From assembly GCA_036320915.1 (NCBI GenBank), contig JAXBDG010000010.1, forward strand, positions 310,001-374,000: a DNA stretch of 64,000 nt, written 5' to 3'. Positions 48,109 through 58,686 of this stretch are shown here, in pieces; position 1 is the stretch's first letter, and the number at the start of each line of letters is the position of its first letter. The notes under the pieces are model-generated. The model did not search any database and had not been told where the DNA came from. It saw nothing but the letters and a program-made list of their open reading frames with translations. A program made the translations under genes and the position numbers. The DNA is from Linnemannia elongata (lineage: Eukaryota; Mortierellomycota; Mortierellomycetes; Mortierellales; Mortierellaceae).

Positions 48109-50070
48109 CTAAACATCCTTGCGCTCATCAATCTTCATGGTCTCCATCTCGCGTAAAAACCTACATCATCAGTAACAATAAGAAGTAAACCAAATAAGTT
48201 AGCTAAACAAAGTAAATAATTTGAAAAACTCAAGAATAAGAAATGAATTAGATATGACTTACCACTGAACAGTGACAAAGAGGGCGACGGCGACACCAGT
48301 GAGGGCGATGACATGTCCATTGCCGCCAGATGCAAAGATCAAGAAGCCCAGGGACAAGAACAGGGCCACAAAGACGACGTTCAACATCTTGACAAGGCCA
48401 GGGTTGATGCCCTTCTCAAAGATTGACGAGATCGTGCCTCCAACCATATCCGAGGGTCCATCCTTCTGGACCATCTTTGAGGACTCTGAATCCTTGGCAG
48501 CAGCGACCTTCTCAGAGGTCGATTCCGAAACTGGAGTAGCAACAGCCTCCGAAGCGGTCGAGTCGGTAGTGGTGGCAGTCTTCTTGGCCTTGCGCTTGGT
48601 CAGCTTGGGGGTCGACACCTCAGCAGAGGAGAGAGAAGATTCCTGCTCCTTCTCAGTAGATACGGCAACAGGAACGGGAGTAGAAGCGACAGCAGCAGCA
48701 CCGGCCTTCTTAGCCTTCTTGCCTTCCAGACGAGGCGAGTTGGCGGCAGAGGTGTTGTTGGAGTTGGACTTTTTCTTGTTCTTCTTTCCACCAAGCTTGG
48801 CCTTGGCAGCAGCCTTGGCCAATGCGGCAGCGCGCTCCTCCTGCTCTTGCTCCTGTCTTGACCGTTCCTCCTCCGAAAGCTCTTCCTCGTCGCTATCCTG
48901 CTCTGTGATATCATCCTGCTGGAGGACGTAGATGGGCATGCTGGTGCTGATCTCGACGGCGGCTGTGGATGACCCTTGGTTGGACGAGCGAGTCTTGCGG
49001 CCCTTCTTGGCCTTGGACTGCTCCTGCCATTCGTCGATCTCCTCCTGATCCTCGACACTGTCGCCCTCAGACTCCTTTGCGTCCTCCTCCTCGGCGATCT
49101 GATCAGCGATCCTCTGTGCTTCTGCTGCAGCTTCGGCCTCTGCAGCAGCATGAGCGGCTGCGATGGCGGCGTCCTTCTCTGCTTGCTCTCGCTGTGCAAG
49201 TTCGTGCTCCCGTTGAATTCTCTGCTGTTCTTTCAATTGGGCGTCCTTCTCCTTGGTTTCTTTTTCCTTCTTCTTCTTGGCATCTTTCTTTTCCTTTTGT
49301 GCGGCGGCCTCCTTCTCCTTCTCGATATTAGCCTGCGCTTCCTTCTCCTGTTCACGCTTGAGCTGTTCCTGGAGCTGACGCTGACGTTCCTGTTCCTGCT
49401 TCAATAATCCCTCCTGGGTATGTTGTTCAGCTTCCTTTTGGGCAACAGCAGCAGCAGCCGCGGCGGCGGCGGCGGCGGCGACAGCGGCTGCCTTCTGCTT
49501 CTCCTCCTGCAACTCCTGCTCTTCCAGTTCAGCCTGCTCCTGAGCAATCCTCAACTTTTCCTCCTCCTGCTCCTTCTCGATCCGCTTTACAATCTTATCG
49601 GCATCCTCAGCATCCTCGGTATCCTGGAGCAGATCAAAGTAACTGGAGGTCGAGACACCGATCGAGGCGTTGGGGCGTCTGGTCTGGGTATCGGCAGCGA
49701 CCTTGCTGGCGCGGGCCATCTGCTTCTTGGAGACCACGGGCTGGAACTCATCTGTGCCAAAGATCTGCTTCTTTTTCTTCTTGGAGGCCTTTTCGGTTGT
49801 TGTGAACTCTTCTGCTACTGGCGCTGATGCTGGTGTTGTTGTGGACGACTCTTGTTGTGGGATGATGGTTTCGTCAACGGTGGATGTAGGGACGATCTGA
49901 TCCTCCTGGGCTTGTTGGATGGGGGTGAATCCTTGGCGGGCAGATGAGGATGAGGAAGTCTTGTCCTTAAGGGAGGATGAGGAGGATGAGGAAGAGACGA
50001 CCTGCCAGCCATCGTCGTCGTCCTCCACAGTCTCGTGGTATCCGTAGGGTGTGTTCTTGGATGCAGCCAT
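48109..50070 (-). CDS. PKR1: Pkr1-domain V-ATPase assembly factor with a ~530-residue coiled-coil N-terminus (2 exons)
   Basis: Minus-strand exons 50070-48263 and 48160-48109 give 619 residues. The last ~80 residues match Pkr1: FEKGINPGLVKMLNVVFVAL, then LFLSLGFLIFASGGNGHVIA, a second span through VAVALFVTVQWF, and a short charged tail. Pkr1 is an ER membrane protein with two spans that helps assemble the V0 sector of the vacuolar H+-ATPase, and it is normally about 120 residues. Here it follows a ~530-residue hydrophilic part: an acidic start (ETVEDDDDGWQVV), Ser runs, a poly-Lys patch (KKKKKQIFGTDEF), a long Glu/Gln/Lys/Ala coiled coil with a poly-Ala run, and Lys-rich AAKAKLGGKKNKKKS. The frame is continuous across the join in exon 1, so this is one reading frame and not a splice guess. 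Confidence 0.85.
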
Positions 50071-51170
50071 TGTCCTTGTCTTTTGTTGCTGTTGGTATTG
50101 TTGGTTGTTGGTTGTCGGAGTGGAGAGCGAGCGAGCGAGTGAGTGAGGTGGTGTGAGTGTGGGTGGGGATGATGAAGAGAAGAAAAGAGATGATAGAGAC
50201 GCGCGTGGTTTGAAAAATAAAATGTGATCCTTGGCTGTGTGATCCAGAATGTGTGATTTGTGTGCCTGGATACCTACTTGGCTGTTTGCTGTTGGTTGGA
50301 TTATGAGCGAGTGTTTTGCATACACCCCGTGTCTGTTCAGTTTAATTGACAGTCACATATAGAGTTGCTTCACAACTCAGAAGAGAAGAGCATCGACATG
50401 ACGAGCGAAAGGGAACCATGATAGGTTCAACATGCTACCCACGCTTTCTCTTTTAATCGTGACAGAAAAACATGAGAGAGACGAAGCAAGGGTACAATCA
50501 ACTAGCTAATCAACCATCGCCACTTGGTTGATATTGACGCGTCGAAAAGCATCAAATCAGGCCAACTCGATTTTTGGTCGCGTCTGATCTCGTTATATTG
50601 ATCTTCTGGTGGAGGGACTGAGAACGGGACGGGACAGACCCAAGCTTGTCTCATCTTCTATCAATGATGACCTTGACCAAGATATACTCTAGACCCTGGT
50701 GTTGCCGATTCTTCAATGACCAGTCTACAGCATCTTTCCTGAGAACAGATCATATCAATTAAGGCTAACTTCCTCTGCTACTTCTTATTGCCACTGAAGC
50801 TTAGCTCCTCCTCTTGGATGCTCAACGAGGAATAATGTAGGCTCGCAGTCAAGATAACTCAGCCTAAAGAAAAGCGACAACAACCACATCCTTGGTTCAA
50901 AGGTCCAGGGGTCCCTTCTAGAAATCTGGATCCCTATTTTGCTTGTCGCATAACGGCAACTTTAGATTTCATTTTTGCTCTTATCCTATCGTTCACAGGC
51001 TTCATTACACCAAGCCTTCCTTCCTACGACCGTTTGGGCCCTATTGCATCTAATTATATACTCTTTGTTGATTGTTTAAAAGGAGCTCCAAGGTCTTCTT
51101 TTTTCGATACCTACCCTCTTCCCCAGCACTCTACCTTCTTCCTCAGAACTCCAACATCAAAAAACAACAA
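50071..51170. other. Divergent promoter region of the Pkr1 and first CAP genes
   Basis: 1.1 kb between divergent genes. The left part is GT-rich on top (the C/A-rich leader of the Pkr1 gene). On the right, TATATA (51055-51060) lies about 110 bases before the CAP start, followed by a short C/T-rich leader. No open frame is supported here. Confidence 0.5.
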
Positions 51171-51910
51171 ATGAAAATCGCCGCCATTTTTCTCGTCTGC
51201 CTCACCTACCTGACCAACCTCACTCCATCAGAAGCCGGCGTAATCGACCAAGTGACAGTCATAACAGCAATGAATACTAACCGTGCAAAATACGGCGCGA
51301 AACCTGTGCTCTGGAGCGCATCCCTCGTACCTGATGTTACGCAGTACGCGCGGATGTGCAAGTTTGCCCACTCTGATGCTCAGTCAAGGGTAAAGAACAA
51401 CACCAGTCCATTATTTCCTGTTTCGACACTATTTTAACTGTGCATGTGGTATTCGTCTGCTAGCACTCTAATTCATATTGTATTGGGAAAAAAAACAAAC
51501 TAGTACGGCGAGAACCTTCATGCGAGTATTGATCCCAACACCGATATGAGAAGTGCAATGACATCCTGGATGTCAGAAGCATCCAAGTACAACTACAACC
51601 AGCCTGGATTTTCTGCCGCCACAGGTAAAAACAAATTACCGCGTCTTTCACAGACATCCGCCCTCATCGAGAACAAAACGTACTCACTCCTTTTTTTTTT
51701 CTTACCCTCCTGCGTTTGTGTTTTGTGTTACGTTAAGGTAAATTCACCCAGGTGGTCTGGAAGAACACGACCCAAGTGGCATGCGGTATCGCCAGGTGTC
51801 CAGCAGGAACGATCTTTGCTCAGCCATCCACCTTTATCGTCTGTCGTTACACTCCTCCCGGAAACTTTCCCGGTCAGTTCCCCCAGAACGTTGGTCGTCC
51901 TGTCATCTAA
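51171..51910 (+). CDS. Secreted CAP (SCP/PR-1-like) protein, copy 1 (3 exons)
   Basis: Exons 51171-51389, 51504-51624 and 51738-51910 give 170 residues. A signal peptide (MKIAAIFLVCLTYLTNLTPS) is followed by one CAP domain: NTNRAKYGAKPVLWSASL, CKFAHSD, YGENLHAS, FTQVVWKNTTQVACG, and CRYTPPGNFPGQFPQNVG at the C-terminus. Fungal CAP proteins such as yeast Pry1 bind and export sterols or fatty acids in the secretory route. The first cavity His (FAHSD) and the Glu of GENL are present, but the second His (usual GHFTQVVW) is Lys. Two of the three exons match the second copy at 53176 in exact length and phase, so they are tandem duplicates. It is short for the family and lacks a Ser/Thr linker. Confidence 0.92.
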
Positions 51911-52257
51911 AGATGTATCAGCACCTTATTTTTGTCATCGTTTTTTTTAACAAGATACAGTAGCCACGCAAAACAGCTGCTCCACCATTGCTACGCCTAT
52001 CTACAATTAAACATTTTCTGTCCTTTTGAATGACAATGGATAATTTCTTATGCCAAGTAACCCAATGAGTACTAGCACCAACACCCATAAGGGGAGTTGT
52101 CTGTTCCCCCTGAAAAAAAAAACGGAATAGTTTGAAGGGGATGCATGTATTTTACTGGACTCCGAAAGGGGAGGACAGCCAGACGCGCCAACCTTCTTCC
52201 ATGCTGCACTATGCTCCATGAGCCACCCACCACGCTTTTTTCTATCGATTCACGTAG

Positions 52258-52412
52258 GTGATCTAGAGAGCCATGACTCTGGTTGTATGCGTTTAAGCGA
52301 ACTGATGAGCAGGAACCATCCTTGCTCAACCGCTCCTCTATACTATCTGTTAATACAATCCCCCAAGAGTGTTATCAGAGAATTCCAAGAGAATATTGGT
52401 CATTATGTCTAG
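52258..52412 (+). pseudogene. Relic of a CAP-gene last exon
   Basis: The sequence aligns with exon 3 of the CAP gene at 51738-51910: an acceptor-like ACGTAG is followed by GTGATC..., then GAGCAGGAACCATCCTTGCT lines up with the coding stretch for CPAGTIFAQ, and the end corresponds to the PQNVGRPVI codons. It contains in-frame stops and deletions, and no matching exons 1 and 2 were found beside it. Confidence 0.7.
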
Positions 52413-53104
52413 AAATCGTCCTGACATTTTAATCTTCTCACCGGTGGTTCTCTTCGTCGTCGTCACTGGGTTTTTTTTTCTGTTTACTTGTCGCCCCTTG
52501 GCTTACGCCTTTTCCTCTCGCAATGCACAGGCGGACTCAGAAATGGCCCATGCGGCGGTAACGCCTGGACTATCCCCTACACGTGTGACAAGAACAAGGC
52601 TTTTGCTTTTGCACGAATATAAGAAAAATAAAACTGTGAGAAAACTCGAGGATTTTCCCATCACGCGTTCTTGAAGTGCACATTTCTTTTTTTTTTTCCG
52701 CAAGTAAGCAAGGCTCACTCTTGGCGACGTTGAAAACCTAGCATTCATGCGCAGAAATCCCAAAAACAAAAAGAAACACGCAGAAATATTTGTACTTCTC
52801 TTCCTTCGTCCAAAAGGTGACCCTGCTCGATCTACATCACACGGCCCACAACCACCACCTATCCCCCTCGGACATTCACCAGATCTAAGCTCCACTGCAT
52901 TGGAGTCTTTTTTTTTTTTTTTTTTTAAGCTCAAGGGCACAGTTCTTCGATGGGCGACAGCTTACGCCAACCAGTGGGGGACACATCCATCTCCGCGGGA
53001 AAAAGCATCGGACCTCACCGAGGAAGGACCTCTTCTGTCTTTTTTATTCTCATGCTGAATGTTACGGGGAATTGAAAGAGCGACCCGCACGCATCCTCAA
53101 TCTG

Positions 53105-53112
53105 TATAAAAG
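53105..53112 (+). promoter_or_regulatory. TATA box of the second CAP gene
   Basis: TATAAAAG lies about 70 bases upstream of ATG 53176, a normal spacing, and is followed by a C/A-rich leader. Confidence 0.6.
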
Positions 53113-53175
53113 AGAACCTCCTTCAGCACTCTTCAACCACACTCTCGCAACCTTCCCCAACCATCCAAGCAAGAA

Positions 53176-53982
53176 ATGAAGATCACAACCGTCGTCATCG
53201 CCTCCGTGGTTTACCTTACCAACCAGGTCGCAGCCGCTCCCTGTTCGTTCAGCCAAACACCCATGACCACGACCGACGTCTACTCGGATTCCGTGCTTTC
53301 CATCCACAACAGTCATCGAGCCCAATACGGCGCCAAGTCGTTGACATGGAGCCCCGAACTGTACACCAGTGCCTTGCAGTATGCCAAGCTGTGCAAGTTT
53401 GCCTCCAGTGATTCACGTGGAAAGGTACTGTCAGGCTGACGTTCGTTTTTTTTTTTTTTTTCTTTTTCTTATTCTTTTTGTCTATTGTTGCGCTGTCATG
53501 TCACTTGTGCTGCATTGCATAGCGCTGCTTTGTTAGTTCCTAACCCTTTTTTCCACCTCTTTAATGCGTTTTGACATATAGTACGGCGAGAACTTTTACG
53601 CGACAACGGCGCGCGGCGCCGACGTCTCTCAAGCAGTCAACTCTTGGATGGCCCAAGCACCCAAGTACAACTACAACAACCCAGTATTTACTCCCAATGC
53701 AGGTAAATGGTCCAGCTGGTAAAAGTCGCCAGCGCAACACCCCTCCTGTTGAGATGTGAAAAATATGTAGTTGACACTCAGACGTTATTTTTCTTTAATT
53801 TGTTGTCAGGTGGATTCACACAGGTTGTGTGGAAGAGTTCAACGCAGGTGGCATGCGCTCAAGCCGAGTGCGCGGCCGGGACGATTTACAACCAGAAGTC
53901 AACCATCACTGTCTGTCGCTATTCTCCACCTGGCAACATGCAAGGACAATTTTCCCAGAACGTTGGTCGTCGTGTCGCCTAA
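53176..53982 (+). CDS. Secreted CAP (SCP/PR-1-like) protein, copy 2 (3 exons)
   Basis: Exons 53176-53424, 53582-53702 and 53810-53982 give 180 residues. A signal peptide (MKITTVVIASVVYLTNQVAA) is followed by a CAP domain with HNSHRAQYGAKSLTWSPELY, YGENFYAT, FTQVVWKSSTQVACA and CRYSPPGNMQGQFSQNVG. Exons 2 and 3 have the same lengths (121 and 173 nt) and phases as in the gene at 51171. Both histidines of the usual CAP cavity are absent: the first is Ser (FASSD for FAHSD) and the second Gly (GGFTQVVW for GHFTQVVW). The Glu of GENF is kept. Metal binding at the cavity is therefore unlikely, while the sterol/lipid-binding fold may be retained. Secreted; target unknown. Confidence 0.92.
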
Positions 53983-54720
53983 ATCCCTTTCATGAGGAGG
54001 AGAGCTTCGCCATGAACTCAATATGATGTAGAGGGAACTTATCGCACTCCTGATATAAATATGTTTTGGGGAATAACAAAAGACGGCAAGTTGTACCAGA
54101 ACTCCGGAACATTAGTGTAGTGATGCATGTGGTATGACAAATGAACCGCGTCTCTGTTCCGTAGGTTTGTGTGCCTTCTTTTTTTTTTTTTTTTTTTTTT
54201 TTTTCTTTTCGTCGCGTCCATTCGTCATAAAGCAATTGGTTATGATCGATTGAACACGTAGACAATTGCACATAGCAAGACCCCATATTTGCTTGTTATG
54301 GGAGGTGAAACTTCAATGCGTGCTTTGGATATGAGCAGTTGCCAGGAACGACGCTCGGATCTTGTCCATTTGGGTTTAGGCGTGTTTCATTCACCGCGGC
54401 CACCAAAAAAACAACGTTGGCGGGTCCGGAAATGCCGAATGGGTGTTCGTTCAAGTTAGAGACAGCCTGACCCACCCTCGGCTTTTTTTTTTATTTCATT
54501 CTCTTTTACTTCCCCTCGTATTTTTTTTTATTCTCTTTCTTCTCGGCACTTTTGTTTCCATTCTCTTCTTTCTACTTTTCCACCCTTCGTCACTTCCCAT
54601 CGCACCATACATTCTCAACTCCCTTTCATCAGCCAAACCCCCACACGCGACAACTCGGCTCGCCCACTTCCAGCCCACCTCACTCACACCGCACCTACCC
54701 ACATTTCGTAACAAGTATCC
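53983..54720. other. Intergenic between the CAP and cytochrome c genes
   Basis: Contains a T run (54179-54204) and, from about 54480, the C/T-rich leader of the cytochrome c gene. No other gene is supported. Confidence 0.5.
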
Positions 54721-55038
54721 ATGGCACCAGGAGATTCAATCACTGGCGCGAGGTTATTCATGGCACGCTGCAACCAATGCCACACCATCAGCGCAGGTGG
54801 TATGCACAAGGCTGGACCGAACCTGCACGGCGTCGTCGGTCGTCAAGCCGGCACACAGCCGTTTTATTTCTACTCTCAGGCACATACCAACCGGAATGTG
54901 GTCTGGACAGAAGAGAACCTGAACAAGTACCTCGAAAACCCCAAGGCGTTTGTACCGGGGACCAAGAAATCGTTTCCGGGTCTCAAGAACCCCCAGGACC
55001 GGAGGGATCTCATTGCCTTCCTTAAGGAGGCTCATTAG
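54721..55038 (+). CDS. CYC1: Cytochrome c-type protein, intronless, Lys at the axial Met80 position
   Basis: A 105-residue protein of normal class I mitochondrial cytochrome c length and layout. The heme attachment site is CNQCH (Cys17, Cys20, His21), then AGPNLHGVVGRQAG, Trp62 in NVVWTEENL, YLENPKAFVPGTK and GLKNPQDRRDLIAFLKEA. Cytochrome c carries electrons from complex III to oxidase in the intermembrane space. The alignment is gap-free with horse cytochrome c (offset 3). It places Lys83 (AAA, 54967-54969) at Met80, the sixth heme ligand: PGTKKSFPG instead of PGTKM.FAG. Asn52 is His and Lys73 is Ala, both also unusual. The rest of the fold is well kept. It may be a divergent paralogue with altered heme ligation and redox potential; another cytochrome c gene probably exists elsewhere. 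AATAAA follows at 55186. Confidence 0.9.
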   Translation: MAPGDSITGARLFMARCNQCHTISAGGMHKAGPNLHGVVGRQAGTQPFYFYSQAHTNRNVVWTEENLNKYLENPKAFVPGTKKSFPGLKNPQDRRDLIAFLKEAH

Positions 55039-56290
55039 TCAAAAAACACTTTTGTGTTTTTCATATTATTTTTCTGCTTCCTCGCGTCAGTCTTACCCGT
55101 CGGGCACCTATCGCCCGTTTTGTTAATAGTATCTATCATGTCCCTCTGTTTTTCCTTACTTCCACACTTTCATACCAACAAACAGAATAAACATATCTAC
55201 ACCCTTGTACAGCAACAAAATGCTAACGCATTCATAGACCGGATATTTTTCCCCGACCTATCACCAAATGTGACTGCTTCGCCACCCCTTCCCTGCTGAG
55301 ATGAACGTTTTGCTCGGAGCAGAACCACGCGCCGAGAAGCATCCTCTGCAGTCTACTTCTGCCCCTCTTGCCTATGCCGCTCCCCCGACAACGACGCGGG
55401 GGGGGGGGGGGGGGGGGGGGGGGGAGGGGGGGAGGGGCTACTTGAATTCAAAAAGAGAAGTCTCCTACTTAGGCAGGGCTCGTCAATTCTCTGACACACG
55501 CGTTTTTGCAAACACCAAGATGGCCAACCTCATTTCGAACGTCGACGGGCCACGTCCAATCAGTCTTAACATCAACAATCAGCGACTAGTGAGAAGGATG
55601 GCTGAGAACCAAGGACTAAGGATATCTGGCACGCTGTTAAGACTCTTCAAGGACAATCTATGTCTGTCTGTCTGATATCACAGGCAAGAACGGCTTTCCA
55701 AGTGTGAAAGAACATAAGTTACAGTCTTTTACGGACCACCTTGCGATATCCAGGTGCGCTTTAACTTACCTAATCTGTTTACCTGGAACCTCCTCGAGTC
55801 TTGGTAGTGGCTATGTGTGTGCTTATGCTGCAGTTGGTTTTTGCTGACAAGGAGAGCGGCGAATAGCAATTGGTGGCGCACTTCCTCTCTCAGTCTACCT
55901 ACCTTCTTCAGAGTGGCTGACAAAAGGGTTAGTTGTGGCTGACAAAAAAGAGCGCCAACCATTTTAAGTTTTGTTTTGTCCCCCCTCCCCTCTCTTCTCC
56001 CTGTCCGACAAAAAAGTGTATCTCACTTTAAAAAGGGCACGATTCTTGTTCTTACTCACATTCTCTCTGCCCTTCTTCTCTTCTTTTCTTCTCCGCTTTT
56101 CCCTCTTCTTTCTTCTCTCCTTGTCCCTCTTCTTCTTTTCCTTACCCTTTCTTCGTCTCGCATTTAGACGCCAAGAAACACTCTCAACCTCATCCTCCCT
56201 CCCTTCTCGGCCAACAACAACACCCTCACCTTAACCCTGACACGTACCCTTACTGGTACCTCTAATTGACCCCCGTGCAAGAAAGACGAG
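55039..56290. other. Intergenic with poly-G tract
   Basis: After the cytochrome c poly(A) signal there is a 27-nt G run (55398-55424) continuing as interrupted G runs to about 55437. A short frame of 51 codons at 55520-55675 has no recognisable family. From about 55970 a long C/T-rich tract leads to the LtrA start. Confidence 0.5.
55398..55437. repeat. Poly-G tract, 27 G then interrupted
   Basis: 27 consecutive G followed by A, 7 G, A and 4 G. It is the only long G homopolymer in the window and could form quadruplex structures. Confidence 0.75.
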
Positions 56291-58686
56291 ATGAACTCTG
56301 CACCACCTTCTGACGACGCGGAAACCTCTGGCCAGATCCAGGTCCTCCCTTCTCAACAGCAACAACAACCACCTCATCATTATCATAATGCAATCGACGA
56401 TATGCTGAACGAAGAGGCAGTCGAAGAGGGCGATCAGGCCATCGAATGTGCCGAAGAGGCTGACAACAAGCATCGTTCCGAACTGGAGGCCTCCCAAAAC
56501 GTCCTCACCAACCGTACGAACAACAATGCCGATGGCTTGGGACTGGATCACACCAACACACTTTCCAGCCCTCCTTCGTACGACCAGACGTTTGGAAATC
56601 GGTTGAGGTGCCACGGCAAAATCATGCGGCACCATGGAAACAGCAAGGTCACCAACTCCGAGCTCTTCTTTGATCTTGTTTTTGTTTACGCAAGTACGTT
56701 ATTTCTCGTCTTCCCTTTTCCCTCCTTTATATATCAGTTATGTTGTTGTTGTTGCTTTTGCCCAGCTGTGTTTCCTTGCATTGTATTTGTACTTGCATCC
56801 GCAGCTGCTGCTGTGTGGTGGGGGAGGGTAAACGAAAACGAGGTGACAGGGTCCAGCGAGTTGACCAAAGTGAAACATGAATAACCCAATTGGAGTGAGT
56901 ACGTGACCCATCCAAAGCGCATATCGGTAAGTATTCCTTCATACTGACTTTTTTTTTCTTCTCACTTATGCCTCATTCTCAACAGTCAGCTCCATCTCAG
57001 AGGCAATGGTTGAGCACCTCACTTGGCAAGTTGTCCTCCAGTCATTGCTCATCACCCTTGCAGTCTGGGTAAGGTTTTTTTTTCTGTGTGTTCTTCTCTC
57101 CCTTCTCATTTCATCTGTCGGCCCTTACTTTTTTCTTGCTGTTCGATTGCGCCCCTTCCCTCCTTTGTCTGCATCAGATTTTTTTTTTCTGTTTATTATT
57201 TGTTTGGACGGCGATAATGGGGGACAAATGGGATAGATGCATGGTTACTAGTCTTGTTTCTCTAACTTTATTTTTTTGTCGCATTTTTTTTTCTCTCTCT
57301 CTCTTTGCTTATGCACGAACGGGGGGACTGACTTGTGGTTGGCTTTCTTTTTTGCTTATGCGGTATAGTGGGCCTGGGTCTTCAGCGCTTGGGTCTTCAA
57401 CTGGTAACGTACCGAGGGTTCATGAACTAGACACGAGACAACAACATAAACCATACTTTGCGAAAATGAATTGCCGGGTATCCATCCATGGTCACTAACA
57501 AGCCCCTCCCCTCATACCAATACAAAAAACAGGTTCAACCCAGACTCGTATCTTGTCCGTCTACTTCTCCTGTCTTTGATGTTGGTCAACCTAATCATGT
57601 CTGCCGCCATCCACGGTGCCTTTGATGACCAGAGTCTCCTATTCGCAGGAATGTATGTCTTGATCCAAGTCGGACGCAACCTCGCCGTCGTGATCGCGTT
57701 GCATGGACATAAGCTGCAAAAAAACTTTTTCCGGCTAACGTTCTGGTTCGTCATTTCGGGAATCCTTTGGATTGTTGGAGGTGCGATTGGAGGAACTACC
57801 AGGAATGTCCTCTGGACGGTCGCGATTGTGCTTGAGTACGTGTCTGCGGCTACTGGGTTCTATACCCCTGGTCTTGGCCGCTCTTTGACCACCGACTGGG
57901 AGATCCATGGAGGACACCTTGCCGGTAAGCTTTTTTTTGAGGATACGTGCGAGCAAACAAATTGCGGGAGTAGAGATATAAAGTAAAATGCTACACATAT
58001 GTAATACGGATACCTTTATTTGAGTGCTCATTTTTGTACTCACTCTTACTCTTCTTCATCTTCTTGGACACTTAGAACGTTGCTCGTTGTTCATTATCAT
58101 TGCGCTGGGAGAGTCGATCGTAGTCACAGGAGAGGCATTCAGAGAACACATCCACGATCCAGCAGTCGTCGGGATGTTTATTGTCTCGTTCTTAGGCGCT
58201 GCAGCCATGTGGTGGATCTACTTCCACACTGCATCCACCGAAGCCATCGACTATATTGAGCGATCCAACAACCCCGGCAAGATGGGTCGTATCGCCTACA
58301 CCTACATTCACACCCTCATGGTCATTGGAATCATTTGGTGCGCGGTCGCCGACAGAATTAGTATGGAAGCACCCCACGAAGTCCCGCACCACGAGAACGA
58401 GCATGGATCCGGGATGATCAAGGTTGCAGTCATGATTGGTGGACCCGCCCTGTTTGTGTTGGGTCACGCGTTGTTCCGTCGGGCGTTCTGTTCAAGGGTT
58501 TCGTGGGCTCATTGGATCACCATTGTGGCTTTTATTTGTGCGACGCCGATTGGTATTTTCTGTCCGCTCTGGGCGACTGCATTGACAACGACGGTGATCT
58601 TGTTGCTGTTGGCCTTGTATGAGTCTTACTTTAGGTGCAAGATCCTGCCTGCCGTTTCTCACCAGCAGGTCCATGAGGAGGTGTAA
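56291..58686 (+). CDS. ltrA: LtrA-family multi-span membrane protein (5 exons)
   Basis: Exons 56291-56693, 56986-57068, 57369-57403, 57533-57924 and 58076-58686 give 507 residues. A hydrophilic Gln/Glu-rich N-terminus (about 110 residues) precedes the LtrA domain, which opens at NSELFFDLVFVYAISSISEA, the family's signature first helix. Later landmarks are VVLQSLLITLAVWWAWVFSA, MYVLIQVGRNLAVV, then ERCSLFIIIALGESIVVTGE, the second conserved motif, and MWWIYFHTASTEAI. About 9-11 spans are visible. The family is named after the Listeria low-temperature-requirement gene; its transport or other activity is not known. The exons of 83 and 35 nt are fixed by phase and by hydrophobic continuity (TLAVW/WAWVFSAWVFNW/FNPDSY). 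AATAAA follows at 58788-58793. Confidence 0.92.

Larger units (their letters stand above)
51911..53175. other. Intergenic between the CAP genes, holding a CAP relic
   Basis: Apart from the CAP exon relic (52258-52412) I see one possible small cysteine-containing frame after an acceptor-like CAG at about 52530 (...RNGPCGGNAWTIPYTCDKNK..., stop near 52621), which I cannot tie to a gene. T runs lie near 52688-52699 and 52910-52926. The last 70 bases carry the TATA box of the second CAP gene. Confidence 0.45.

Noticed and set aside
55301..55675. 124-codon frame across the poly-G tract
   Set aside because: Half of it is the G run translated as Gly/Glu; the remaining 51 codons have no recognisable family.
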